From positions 41,692 through 105,691 of the forward strand of contig CALVDQ010000008.1 in NCBI GenBank assembly GCA_944326325.1: a stretch of DNA of 64,000 nt, given 5' to 3'. Position 1 is the first letter of the stretch; each line of letters begins with the position of its first letter. A model generated the notes under the pieces. It was not told where the DNA came from. It worked only from the letters and a program-made list of their open reading frames with translations, and made no database searches. A program made the translations under genes and the position numbers. This DNA comes from an uncultured Bacteroidales bacterium (lineage in GTDB: Bacteria > Bacteroidota > Bacteroidia > Bacteroidales > UBA932). Shown one piece after another: positions 27,491 through 35,410 of this stretch.

Positions 27491-27660
27491 GGAAGAGAGG
27501 GTGACCCAAAAGCCCCAAAAAAGTCCCGTAGGGACCGCACCGGGTAGGTGCGAGATCCCCCTAAATAGGGGGTGCAGGGGGTTAGGATGGGTCCAGTCTT
27601 TCGAAGAAAGACGTTTGAGGGTGACACAAAATCTCTTTTGTGTCACCCTCTTCCTTTTTT
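27491..27660. repeat. Palindrome-rich intergenic repeat block with inverted terminal arms
   Basis: About 160 bp with five consecutive hairpins: 27523-27535 (GTCCCGTAGGGAC), 27537-27551 (GCACC/GGTGC), 27557-27572 (CCCCCT/AGGGGG), 27596-27612 (GTCTTTCGAAGAAAGAC) and 27617-27650 (15-bp stem GAGGGTGACACAAAA with a TCTC loop). The left edge 27497-27511 (GAGGGTGACCCAAAA) and right edge 27636-27650 are inverted copies with one mismatch, as in a MITE-like or REP-like element. TTTGAGGGTGAC also occurs in the hairpin region at 6763-6774. No gene is credible inside. Confidence 0.75.
27617..27660 (+). terminator. Perfect 15-bp hairpin followed by a T-rich tract
   Basis: 27617-27631 pairs perfectly with 27636-27650, and 27651-27660 is T-rich (ttcctttttt), so on the plus strand it looks like an intrinsic terminator. 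The genes on both sides are on the minus strand, so it may be only the end of the repeat. Confidence 0.55.
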
Positions 27661-27682
27661 GCTCCGGACCTTGTTTGACCGG

Positions 27683-28918
27683 TTACCAGCAGAGGATTTT
27701 CCTGAAATCGTACTTTTCCGGGTCTGCCACGAAGGCTTTGGCGGCCTCGTAATCCTCTTCCGTGATATAGTGGGCAATATACTTGTAATAGTTCTGGGCT
27801 GTGCCTGAATTGATGTCCACAACACGAGGCGGGATTTTCCCGGTGGCAGGGTCCTGGAGATCGGACAGGTACAGAGGAGATACATTGCCGCGGGCATCCA
27901 CATATACCATGCAGCCCGTCTTGCCCTCGCTGTAAAGCTGGTAGACTCCCATCGCAAGCTCCGTGCAGTATGTAAGGTCATAGGCTACCGGATCCTGGCA
28001 GCGGACATCATAGCCTATCTCTACCGGACGGGTCTTCACCTTCAGCCCTATCTTCTTCAGCTCCTTCTCAAGCAGGTCGTTGAAAAGCACGGCCTTGGAG
28101 ATTTTTCCGAGTTCCGGATGCCCGTGCTCGTCATACGTGAAGTGCACTCCAGCGTCAGCGGCCTCCTTTGCCACGCCCTCGTCGTGGAAAAGCCCCTCGG
28201 CAGCAACCACGGTACCGTAGTTCACACCCATGACCTTCCTCTTGAGGATGGCCGAGATGGTAAGCCTGATAATCTTGTCGAGGCTTATGTCGGTCTTGTT
28301 GAACATTTCAGGGATGATGGTCATCGGGCAGTGGGTAGCCTCGCCGATACCGAGGGCAAGACTTCCGCAGGTGCGGCCCATTGCGGATATGAGGAGCCAG
28401 TTGCCTGAAGTACGCGCATCCTCATAGATGGTCCTGGCCAGGTGCGCACCCTCGTTCTTGGCGGAGTTGTACCCGAAAGTCGGAGTGTTGTCAGGAAGAG
28501 GAAGATCGTTGTCTATGGTCTTAGGACAGTGGATGTTCGCTATATGGTAATTCTTGGCTGCCAGGAACTTGGAAATCCTGTTGGCAGTGGAGGCAGTATC
28601 GTCTCCCCCGATGGTGACAAGCAGCTTTATGTTGTTGTCCTTGAAGAGGCCGAGGTTGAAATTTTCCTCGAAATCCTTGTCAGTAGGCTTGAAACGGCTC
28701 ATCTCGAGATAGGAGCCTCCCCTGTTGAAATAACGGTCTGCCTTGAAGAAATCGAGGTCCTCGATGCGGGCGTCCTTGCTGAAAAGCCCTGAATATCCGC
28801 CATGTAGCCCGATTACCCTGAAACCTTTGGAAAGGAATGTCTTTGCGACACTCATCGAAACCGAATTCATTCCCGGGGCAGGACCGCCGCCGCAGAGAAT
28901 AATAACTGCATCTTTCAT
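27683..28918 (-). CDS. pfp: Pyrophosphate-type 6-phosphofructokinase
   Basis: 411-residue phosphofructokinase-family enzyme acting in glycolysis (fructose-6-P to fructose-1,6-bisP). The nucleotide-site signature is GGDD (residues 104-107) rather than GGDGS, and the catalytic block is CPKTIDNDLP with Lys133. An Asp at the former Gly plus Lys in PKTIDND marks PPi-dependent enzymes, so it should use pyrophosphate and run reversibly. GGGPAPGMN at the N-terminus and SAMGRTCGSLALG follow the family pattern. Monocistronic by context: a promoter lies upstream and the repeat block downstream. Confidence 0.9.
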   Translation of the reverse strand: MKDAVIILCGGGPAPGMNSVSMSVAKTFLSKGFRVIGLHGGYSGLFSKDARIEDLDFFKADRYFNRGGSYLEMSRFKPTDKDFEENFNLGLFKDNNIKLLVTIGGDDTASTANRISKFLAAKNYHIANIHCPKTIDNDLPLPDNTPTFGYNSAKNEGAHLARTIYEDARTSGNWLLISAMGRTCGSLALGIGEATHCPMTIIPEMFNKTDISLDKIIRLTISAILKRKVMGVNYGTVVAAEGLFHDEGVAKEAADAGVHFTYDEHGHPELGKISKAVLFNDLLEKELKKIGLKVKTRPVEIGYDVRCQDPVAYDLTYCTELAMGVYQLYSEGKTGCMVYVDARGNVSPLYLSDLQDPATGKIPPRVVDINSGTAQNYYKYIAHYITEEDYEAAKAFVADPEKYDFRKILCW

Positions 28919-29014
28919 AATAATACCTTTACCTTAATATAATATTTAACTTTTGAGAATATCCGGTTCTGCCTGACTGCCCTGAATCCGGGAATGCTTC
29001 TCGTTAACGGACTG

Positions 29015-29022
29015 CAAAATTA
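29015..29022 (-). promoter_or_regulatory. Promoter element of the phosphofructokinase gene
   Basis: TAATTTTG on the minus strand (TAnnTTTG), about 95 nt before the ATG. It implies a fairly long leader. Confidence 0.45.
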
Positions 29023-29091
29023 TCTAATTTCACAGAAAAAACCAGTATTGTAAGGTAAAAATTCATACCTCTCATTGAGGGACAGGTCCAG

Positions 29092-30900
29092 TCATTCCCC
29101 AGATGCGACTCCGGGACTTGAGGAGAAGTACTTTTCCCATTTGTCCTGGCCAAGGCCATAGTAGGTTATCCAGTACAGCCTCTGGCTCAATTTTCCGGTA
29201 GAGCCCTCCATCAGGGTCTCCAGGTTGGAAGTGTAGCCTATCACCGCCTTGACAATGCCGGCAGGTTGTTCTGGAGGCCTGGTCGTGATGAAGGTGGCAC
29301 TGTTGGTGATGTAGAGGATGTCAGCAAACCCCTCATCATCGAAGTGCGCGCCCCAGACAGTCAGCGCGTGCGGGGCGCCTCCATTCATTGCGTTTATGCC
29401 GATAGATATGGCACATCCCTTCTCGAAGGCTTCCTCGAGCATCCGGTTCAGGTCCTTGCGCTGGAGTGCCCAGGACACCATGAAGTCCGAGACAGGGACA
29501 CTTCCGTTGAAGACCTCCTTGAAATAGGCTCCGCCGCCTATTTTATCTGAACCTGTGAGGAACCATCCGAACCCTATGTGGGTCCCGTTCCCGGCGTTCG
29601 GCCAGTGGTCCACGAAATTATTGAAGATATCGCTATTATGGGCCTCGTGGAACGTCCGCGGAATATCCCTGCCGGTCTGTTCGATGAACCTGTCGACATA
29701 GGTACGGTTCTGGTCCAGCCACCAGTGGAGAATGTTGCTTGCGGTAGCGGCCCAGCACATGTCGAGCCCGTTCTGGTTGGTATTGTACCACCCGAGACCA
29801 GGTTTCCACCTGACGAGATACCCGTCGCCGGCAAAGGAGGCAAGCTCCCAGTCATCCTCGGACGGAGGCACTATCCCCTTGACCCAAACATCCTCGTTCC
29901 TGTATTTTGTAGCGCCCTCGGTTGTTATCTCCTCCCAGATGAAGACTATGTAGAAATCCTTGTCCGAAACCATGACACTTGAGGTCCCGGACGACGAATA
30001 GTCGAACATGACATTCAGGGTCTGGTTGTACCATCCTTTCAGCATATAACCCTCCCGGACTGCAGTCTTGGGCAGTTCTACGCTTTCACCCGGAGACGCC
30101 CAGTATACGAGCTGGTCCACACCGGTCCCGCCATTGAGGTCGAACGTCACCTTGAATTTTCCCGGCACCCGTTCTCCTGCCGCATCTACTGCGTATGAAC
30201 GCCCTGGCACGGATTCCTTAAGAGTGAATGACTTTGCAGAACCAGATACGGTAACTTCCAGCGAACTCCCTGATTTCCATGAACCGTAAATATAGGCATT
30301 GCCCTTGCTGTCAGCGATGAGTCCGCTTGCAGTGAGGTCAGAGGTACTCCCCTTTTCGCCCGGGGATGAGAAGCCGCTGATTTTCACATCCACCGTATTG
30401 CCCGGGTCGGATGCTATCCGGAGGCGGCTGTAGTCCCTTGACGCAGAGGTGAAATCTATCTGCACATTCCCGGAAGCGTTGACACCCTGGACACTCATGT
30501 ATTCCCCCTGCCATTTCTGCATACCGCTTTTCAGGGTCATATTGCCGGAGGCATCCATCTGCATGACTGGAGAGTAGACCGCCGTCACACTTACTACATC
30601 GGAGACCGGTATCTCCGTCTGCGTGCCTGTCCATGAGCCGCCGGAGTTCTCCAGAGTAATCCCCTTCGTTTCGCCGCCGGCAGTCTCTATACGCACGAAT
30701 ATCTCGTCCCCGTCTGTCCATTCCGTCTTGCCGGCATCGTATGTCCCGACAGACCTGGTCCCGTCTTCCTCGAAGGCGGGGTAAGCGTCCACGGTAAATG
30801 ACAGCTTTTCTCTTTCTCCTGTAATTACGTCAGGCAGCTCCCTTGTGCAGGAAGCCGCTGCCATGACAATCATCGCGACTGCTGATAACCTTATTTTCAT
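29092..30900 (-). CDS. Lipoprotein with fimbrillin-like N-terminus, InlB-type repeat and IdeS/Mac-like cysteine protease domain
   Basis: 602-residue surface lipoprotein (lipobox AAASC, Cys18). Residues ~30-245 look like the first part of Bacteroidales fimbrillin-type proteins (DAYPAFEEDGTRS, WTDGDEIFVRI). Residues ~249-295 form one InlB/Flg_new repeat (VTFDLNGGTGVDQLVYWASP, EGYMLKGWYN). Residues ~330-595 match the streptococcal IgG-cleaving protease IdeS: VWVKGIVPP, then DMCWAATASNILHWWLDQN with nucleophile Cys382, PHALTVWGAHFD with His511, YITNSA with Asn533 where IdeS has its acidic residues, and a terminal GLGQDKWEKYF. It probably cleaves a host protein, but the substrate is unknown. The frame extends to 30945; the ATG at 30900 starts the signal peptide. 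Last gene of a fimbrillin operon. Confidence 0.85.
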   Translation of the reverse strand: MKIRLSAVAMIVMAAASCTRELPDVITGEREKLSFTVDAYPAFEEDGTRSVGTYDAGKTEWTDGDEIFVRIETAGGETKGITLENSGGSWTGTQTEIPVSDVVSVTAVYSPVMQMDASGNMTLKSGMQKWQGEYMSVQGVNASGNVQIDFTSASRDYSRLRIASDPGNTVDVKISGFSSPGEKGSTSDLTASGLIADSKGNAYIYGSWKSGSSLEVTVSGSAKSFTLKESVPGRSYAVDAAGERVPGKFKVTFDLNGGTGVDQLVYWASPGESVELPKTAVREGYMLKGWYNQTLNVMFDYSSSGTSSVMVSDKDFYIVFIWEEITTEGATKYRNEDVWVKGIVPPSEDDWELASFAGDGYLVRWKPGLGWYNTNQNGLDMCWAATASNILHWWLDQNRTYVDRFIEQTGRDIPRTFHEAHNSDIFNNFVDHWPNAGNGTHIGFGWFLTGSDKIGGGAYFKEVFNGSVPVSDFMVSWALQRKDLNRMLEEAFEKGCAISIGINAMNGGAPHALTVWGAHFDDEGFADILYITNSATFITTRPPEQPAGIVKAVIGYTSNLETLMEGSTGKLSQRLYWITYYGLGQDKWEKYFSSSPGVASGE

Positions 30901-30916
30901 GATATTTCCTTGTTTC

Positions 30917-31867
30917 CTACTGTATAACTTCCTCGGATGATTCATCTCCCCATCCAGGGAGCCCGGACTGCGGCGGGGTGATTGTTACGCTGCCGTCTTC
31001 CTGGATACTGATGTTGTATGTGTACCTGTAGCCGGATTTCCATGTATATCCGTCCGGGGAATAGGCGAAGTCTGTCCCTCCTGCCGAGAACGTGAAGAGA
31101 TTCCTGCCCTGGACAGGGGAACCGGACTGGGGAATGGCGATGGCCTCGAAAGAGGCGGTGCCGGTCTTTTTCATGGCTATGTCACCTGTCTGCCCTGAAG
31201 TGGTCCAAGTACCTGCAGGAACAGTTCCGTCCGTAATGTCCGGAGCCTCGAATGCCCCGCCGAGGTATATGCCGTGAATGGCCATCCCGGAGACTTCCGC
31301 CCCGGCGTATTTCCCTGATCCGGCCACGTTCACTGAAATCTTCGCAATCTGGTGATAGAATGTCAGTTCCGTCTTTCCTGTGCCGTAGGTGGCTTTCCTT
31401 CCGGCAAAGACAAAGTCGCTGTGCTGGAAGCCGTCGCCGGTATCCTGTGACGCAGATACTGTCCACGGGGAGTCTGCCGACGGCAGCCGGTCCCTTTTCT
31501 CCCCTGTCCCGAGATACCATGCACGCACCATCTTTTCCTCGTCCTTTCCGTTCCAGTAGGATTTCTCACCAGAGACAAACTCGAGGGAGGAGGTGCCGGC
31601 CCTGTAATAGCCGGTGGCTGCTCCGTCCCAGGAGAGGGAGGCAGACGGGTCGTACCGGTCCAGCACCTGTACGGTTATTGTCTCGTCACCGGGGTCCCAG
31701 GTATTCCCGGAAGTTGCCTTCGACGGCATGCAGTCGCTCACTGTGGCTGCAAATTCCATTTCACTTCCTGCGGCACCGGTCTCTTCCCGGATGACGGTGT
31801 CTGTTTTCGTGCAGGATGCGGCGGCTGCCGTTGCCGCGATTATCAGTACAAAAATCTTTCGGGTCAT
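30917..31867 (-). CDS. Fimbrillin-family lipoprotein
   Basis: 316-residue protein with lipobox AAAASC (Cys18) and the Bacteroidales fimbrillin-like pattern: SEMEFAATVSD, an N-terminal FVSGEKSYWNGKDEEKMVRAWY block, SDFVFAGRKATYGTGKTELTFYHQIAKISVNV, IHGIYLGGAFEAP, and a C-terminal YTWKSGYRYTYNISIQEDG strand, then PGWGDE. Such proteins are subunits or anchors of major/minor-type fimbriae that are exported as lipoproteins and assembled by strand exchange. It is complete and lies between a decayed paralogue and the IdeS-like gene, 16 nt upstream of the latter. Confidence 0.85.
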   Translation of the reverse strand: MTRKIFVLIIAATAAAASCTKTDTVIREETGAAGSEMEFAATVSDCMPSKATSGNTWDPGDETITVQVLDRYDPSASLSWDGAATGYYRAGTSSLEFVSGEKSYWNGKDEEKMVRAWYLGTGEKRDRLPSADSPWTVSASQDTGDGFQHSDFVFAGRKATYGTGKTELTFYHQIAKISVNVAGSGKYAGAEVSGMAIHGIYLGGAFEAPDITDGTVPAGTWTTSGQTGDIAMKKTGTASFEAIAIPQSGSPVQGRNLFTFSAGGTDFAYSPDGYTWKSGYRYTYNISIQEDGSVTITPPQSGLPGWGDESSEEVIQ

Positions 31868-31941
31868 AATTATAACGTTAGTCCGGCGGACCTGTTATAC
31901 TTCGCTCCAGGGGATCCGCCGGACGCTCCCCCGGTTCCGTT

Positions 31942-32702
31942 TCAGATTACGGTAGCGGTACCGCTCTCCTCACCGCCGGGCGCCCAGTCCACTATCCCGG
32001 ACGAGACATGGATGCCGGACAGGTCCATCGTAATCTTGTATATGTACTTCTTCCCGCTCTCGAATACGGTCCCTTCCGGAATCGTGTAATAGAGAGTCCC
32101 GCCACTGGACAGGTTGAAGCAGATGCTCTTGCCGCCCATTGCCTGCGGCACAACGACAGCCTCATTGTAGACTTCGCTCCCGGAAGCTCCGCTGAGCCGC
32201 CCGTCTACTGTCAGTGTACCGGATGTCTTTCCGGTGCTGACCATGGCTGCCCTCGAAGACTGCTCCTGCATCCCGGCCTCACTTATCCTGCCCGGGAGGA
32301 AAGTGCCGTCGAGCACCACCTCCGGTATGGTCACAGCCCCGCTCTCTGCCAGTTCCGGGCAAAGGAAGGTCCGTGTATGGCATAGACATCTATGCCGCTG
32401 CCCGACTCCGGGAAGAACATCGGCTCATAGCTGAACCCGTCTTTCCCGTCCGCCGTCAGCTCCCATGCCTTATAGAGGGCCTCACCTGTACCGGAGGTCT
32501 CCACCCATGCACTTACCGCCCTGCCTGCCGCTATGGAAGAGGACTGTGTACCCAAAGTCCCGGCAGCCGCGACTTTCATGGACTCGACCCCGCTCGTGAG
32601 TAAAATCTGCTCCTGGCCGGCAATCTCCACATTCTCATGGCTGCATGCAGCAAACAGCGCCATGAATGCAGGATAAAGTAGAATTGTTTTCCTGTTTCTC
32701 AT
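31942..32702 (-). pseudogene. Disrupted fimbrillin-family lipoprotein gene
   Basis: Two frames carry the two ends of one fimbrillin. 32331-32702 has the lipobox (MALFAACS) and the N-terminal domain up to GIDVYAIHG, then a stop. 31942-32334, in another frame, reads on from ESGAVTIPEVVLDGTFLPG to the C-terminal YTIPEGTVFESGKKYIYKITMDLSG and VDWAPGGEE. Compared with the intact neighbour, the ~60 residues between the VYA(I/W)HG block and the (I/V)xLxGxF block are missing. A deletion plus frameshift is the simplest explanation. The N-terminal half could still be translated and secreted. Confidence 0.75.
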
Positions 32703-32722
32703 ATATCAAAAATTTCCGGCCG

Positions 32723-32730
32723 CAAATATA
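32723..32730 (-). promoter_or_regulatory. Promoter element of the fimbrillin/protease operon
   Basis: TATATTTG on the minus strand (TAnnTTTG), 20 nt before the first ATG of the operon. It still stands before the broken first gene, so the two downstream genes may remain expressed. Confidence 0.55.
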
Positions 32731-32878
32731 TCATTAAAGAGGAGACCTCTTTTACTTTAATATGCCATTTTCTTTACATAAAGGTTCAGCCGTGGCCCCG
32801 GGAAGCCCCAGGGAAGCCTCTGCATCCCTAAATTTTCGCGAAAATACAATATTCCGGGTAATGTACGCAAAAAATCTC

Positions 32879-32886
32879 TAAATTTG
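32879..32886 (+). promoter_or_regulatory. ligA promoter element
   Basis: TAAATTTG (TAnnTTTG) ends 7 nt before the first ATG of ligA. Transcription would start almost at that ATG, so the ATG at 32900 or 32909 may be the true start. Confidence 0.5.
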
Positions 32887-32893
32887 CATTCTT

Positions 32894-35014
32894 ATGTCTA
32901 TGTCAGCTATGCTTAATAAAGAAGAGGCAACCGTAAGGATAAGGCAGCTCCGGGAAATAATCTCAGAGAACAACAGGCGCTATTATGTGGAGAACGCTCC
33001 TGTGATAAGCGACTATGAGTTCGACATGCTGATGAACGAGCTCTCTGCCCTGGAAAAGGCTTATCCGGAACTTGTGACCCCGGACTCCCCTACCAGGACA
33101 GTGGGCAGCGACCTGGATACGTCGCCCCGGGGACAGGAGGCAAGGCAGGAGTTCGAACAGTTCCCGCACAAGTATCCGATGCTCTCCCTTGGCAACACCT
33201 ACGACATCTCCGAAGTGGAAGCCTTCGCCGAACGCGCGGCAAGGACGCTCGGGAAGACATTCACCTTCTGCTGCGAACTGAAATTCGACGGGACGGCCAT
33301 CTGCCTCACCTACAGGAAAGGCGTCCTCGCCCAGGCCCTGACCCGCGGAGACGGCACCATAGGCGATGATGTCACCGCCAATGTCCGCCACATATCCAAC
33401 ATACCGCAGACCCTGAAGGGGAACGGATATCCGGAAGAATTCGAGATAAGGGGTGAGATATACATGCCGTACAAGGCCTTCGACAGGCTGAACGAGGAAA
33501 GGCTCCGGGACGAGGACCAGCCGTTCGCCAACCCGAGGAACGCGGCCTCCGGCTCCCTGAAGCTGATAAACCCGAAGGAGGTCCAGCACCGGGGGCTCGA
33601 ATGCACCCTGTACCATCTCCTCGGAGAGAACCTGCCCTTCCTCACCCATGACGAGGCACTCAAGGCCGCTGCCGGCTGGGGGCTTCCGGTCTCGGACAAG
33701 AGGAAGATCTGCCGGGACATAGCCGAGATAGAGGAATACATCTCCTACTGGGACACTGAAAGGAAAGCCCTCCCCTTCGCGACAGACGGCATAGTTATAA
33801 AGGTGAACGAGCTGCCTTACCAGAAAGAGCTCGGGTACACGGCCAAGTTCCCGCGCTGGGCCGTGGCCTACAAGTTCAAGGCGGAACAGGCCCTGACAAG
33901 GCTGAAGTCCATAGATTACCAGGTGGGAAGGACAGGGGCCGTCACCCCGGTGGCCAACCTCGATCCAGTGCTGCTGTCCGGCACCACGGTAAAACGGGCC
34001 TCCCTCCACAATTCGGAGCAGATGCACCTCCTCGATGTACGCATCGGAGACTATGTATATGTGGAGAAAGGCGGGGAAATAATCCCGAAGATCACAGGAG
34101 TGGACATGGACAGGCGGAAGCCTGACGCGGTTGTCCCCGTATTCCCCGACAAGTGTCCCGACTGCGGGACCAAGCTTGTGCGGGACGAGGGGGAAGCCCG
34201 TTACTTCTGCCCGAACACCTCCGGCTGCCCTACCCAGATCAAGGGCAAGCTGGTGCACTTCATAAGCAGGAAGGCAATGAACGTGATAGCCGGGGACGCC
34301 ACCATAGAACAGCTCTTCAACCTGGGCTACGTACGCAGGCCGTCCGACTTCTACAGCCTCACCAAAGAGCAGCTCCTGAACCTCGAGGGATGGAAGGAAC
34401 GTTCCGCCCAAAGGTTCCTCGACAGCCTCGAGGCCTCCAGGAAGACCCCTTTCGAGCACGTTCTCTTCGCGCTGGGGATAAGGTACGTCGGCGAGACCAC
34501 CGCCAGGACCCTGGCCCGGCATTTCAAGGATATCAGGGCGCTGGCATCGGCCGACAGACAGACCCTGCTGGAGGCGGAGGACATCGGGGAGGTCATAGCC
34601 GACAGCATCATTGACTGGTTCTCCAGGGAGGAGAACCGGGAAGAGATAGACAGGCTGGAAAAGGCCGGGCTGAAGTTCTCCGTCGGGGATGAAAACGGAC
34701 AAAAATCCTCCTCACTTGCAGGTAACATAATTGTTATAAGCGGAAACTTCAGTGTTTCACGCGATGAAATAAAAGAACTTATAACCGCACATGGAGGCAA
34801 GAACAGTTCTTCGGTAAGCGGAAAGACAACATACCTCCTGGCCGGGGAGAAACCCGGTCCGGAGAAGGTGAAGAAGGCCGGGGCGCTCGGTATCCCGGTA
34901 ATCAGCGAGGACGAATTCAGGAAACTCATAGTCTCCGGGGAGGAGTCCGGACAGGAAAACATGGACAACGGGGAAGGAAATGACAGCGCTCCTGTGCAGC
35001 TCACCCTTTTCTGA
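32894..35014 (+). CDS. ligA: NAD-dependent DNA ligase LigA
   Basis: Seals nicks in DNA using NAD+. Domain Ia (YYVENAPVISDYEFDMLM), adenylation domain with Lys130 in CELKFDGTA (KxDG), OB-fold, Cys4 zinc finger (CPDCGTK and YFCPNTSGCP near 430-455), helix-hairpin-helix domain and a C-terminal BRCT domain (about 615-690; NIIVISGNFSVSRDEIKELI). 706 residues from the first ATG, complete. The start is uncertain among 32894, 32900 and 32909; the last fits the ligase N-terminus and leader length best. It heads a four-gene rightward operon. Confidence 0.96.
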   Translation: MSMSAMLNKEEATVRIRQLREIISENNRRYYVENAPVISDYEFDMLMNELSALEKAYPELVTPDSPTRTVGSDLDTSPRGQEARQEFEQFPHKYPMLSLGNTYDISEVEAFAERAARTLGKTFTFCCELKFDGTAICLTYRKGVLAQALTRGDGTIGDDVTANVRHISNIPQTLKGNGYPEEFEIRGEIYMPYKAFDRLNEERLRDEDQPFANPRNAASGSLKLINPKEVQHRGLECTLYHLLGENLPFLTHDEALKAAAGWGLPVSDKRKICRDIAEIEEYISYWDTERKALPFATDGIVIKVNELPYQKELGYTAKFPRWAVAYKFKAEQALTRLKSIDYQVGRTGAVTPVANLDPVLLSGTTVKRASLHNSEQMHLLDVRIGDYVYVEKGGEIIPKITGVDMDRRKPDAVVPVFPDKCPDCGTKLVRDEGEARYFCPNTSGCPTQIKGKLVHFISRKAMNVIAGDATIEQLFNLGYVRRPSDFYSLTKEQLLNLEGWKERSAQRFLDSLEASRKTPFEHVLFALGIRYVGETTARTLARHFKDIRALASADRQTLLEAEDIGEVIADSIIDWFSREENREEIDRLEKAGLKFSVGDENGQKSSSLAGNIIVISGNFSVSRDEIKELITAHGGKNSSSVSGKTTYLLAGEKPGPEKVKKAGALGIPVISEDEFRKLIVSGEESGQENMDNGEGNDSAPVQLTLF

Positions 35015-35027
35015 AAAAACAAGAGAT

Positions 35028-35396
35028 ATGGAAGCTGGAATGAAATACACGACAGGGCATACGGTGCTCGAGGACGAGACGGCGGACAGGATAGGTTCCG
35101 GAGGACTTCCGGTCTACGCGACTCCGGCCATGGTCGCCCTTATGGAAAGGACAGCATATACCCTCGCCCGTGAGAACGGGGCGGAAACTGTCGGCACCAG
35201 GGCCGACATATCCCACATCAGGGCCTGCCTGCCGGGGACACATCTCCTTGCCGAGGCAGAACTGACGGAAGTCGACGGCAGAAGGCTTGTGTTCAGGGTG
35301 GAAGTCTCGGACGGGGAAGGCCCGATAGGGACAGGGACCCATGAAAGGTTCGTCATAGACCCGGAAAAGTTCATGTCCAGGCTTTCTGGAAAATAA
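35028..35396 (+). CDS. FlK-like hotdog thioesterase
   Basis: 122-residue hotdog-fold protein: YATPAMVALMERTAYTLA, then VGTRADISHIRACLPGTHLLAEAELTEVDGRRLVF and GTGTHERFVID. This pattern (Thr and Glu in the helix, His in the following strand region) resembles fluoroacetyl-CoA thioesterase-like proteins, which in most bacteria act as general acyl-CoA thioesterases. The frame begins at 34980 inside ligA; the ATG at 35028, 13 nt after the ligA stop, is preferred. The substrate is unknown. Confidence 0.8.
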   Translation: MEAGMKYTTGHTVLEDETADRIGSGGLPVYATPAMVALMERTAYTLARENGAETVGTRADISHIRACLPGTHLLAEAELTEVDGRRLVFRVEVSDGEGPIGTGTHERFVIDPEKFMSRLSGK

Positions 35397-35410
35397 GGCT
35401 GCTGGTGAGG

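Noticed and set aside
27523..27650. Possible CRISPR-like array
   Set aside because: The hairpins differ from each other in sequence and spacing and there are no constant repeats.
27501..27752. 83-residue plus-strand frame across the repeat block
   Set aside because: Consists of repeat hairpins and the antisense end of the phosphofructokinase gene.
32963..34702. 579-residue open frame antisense to ligA
   Set aside because: Mirror of ligA codon periodicity; composition is unlike a real protein and ligA is unmistakable on the plus strand.
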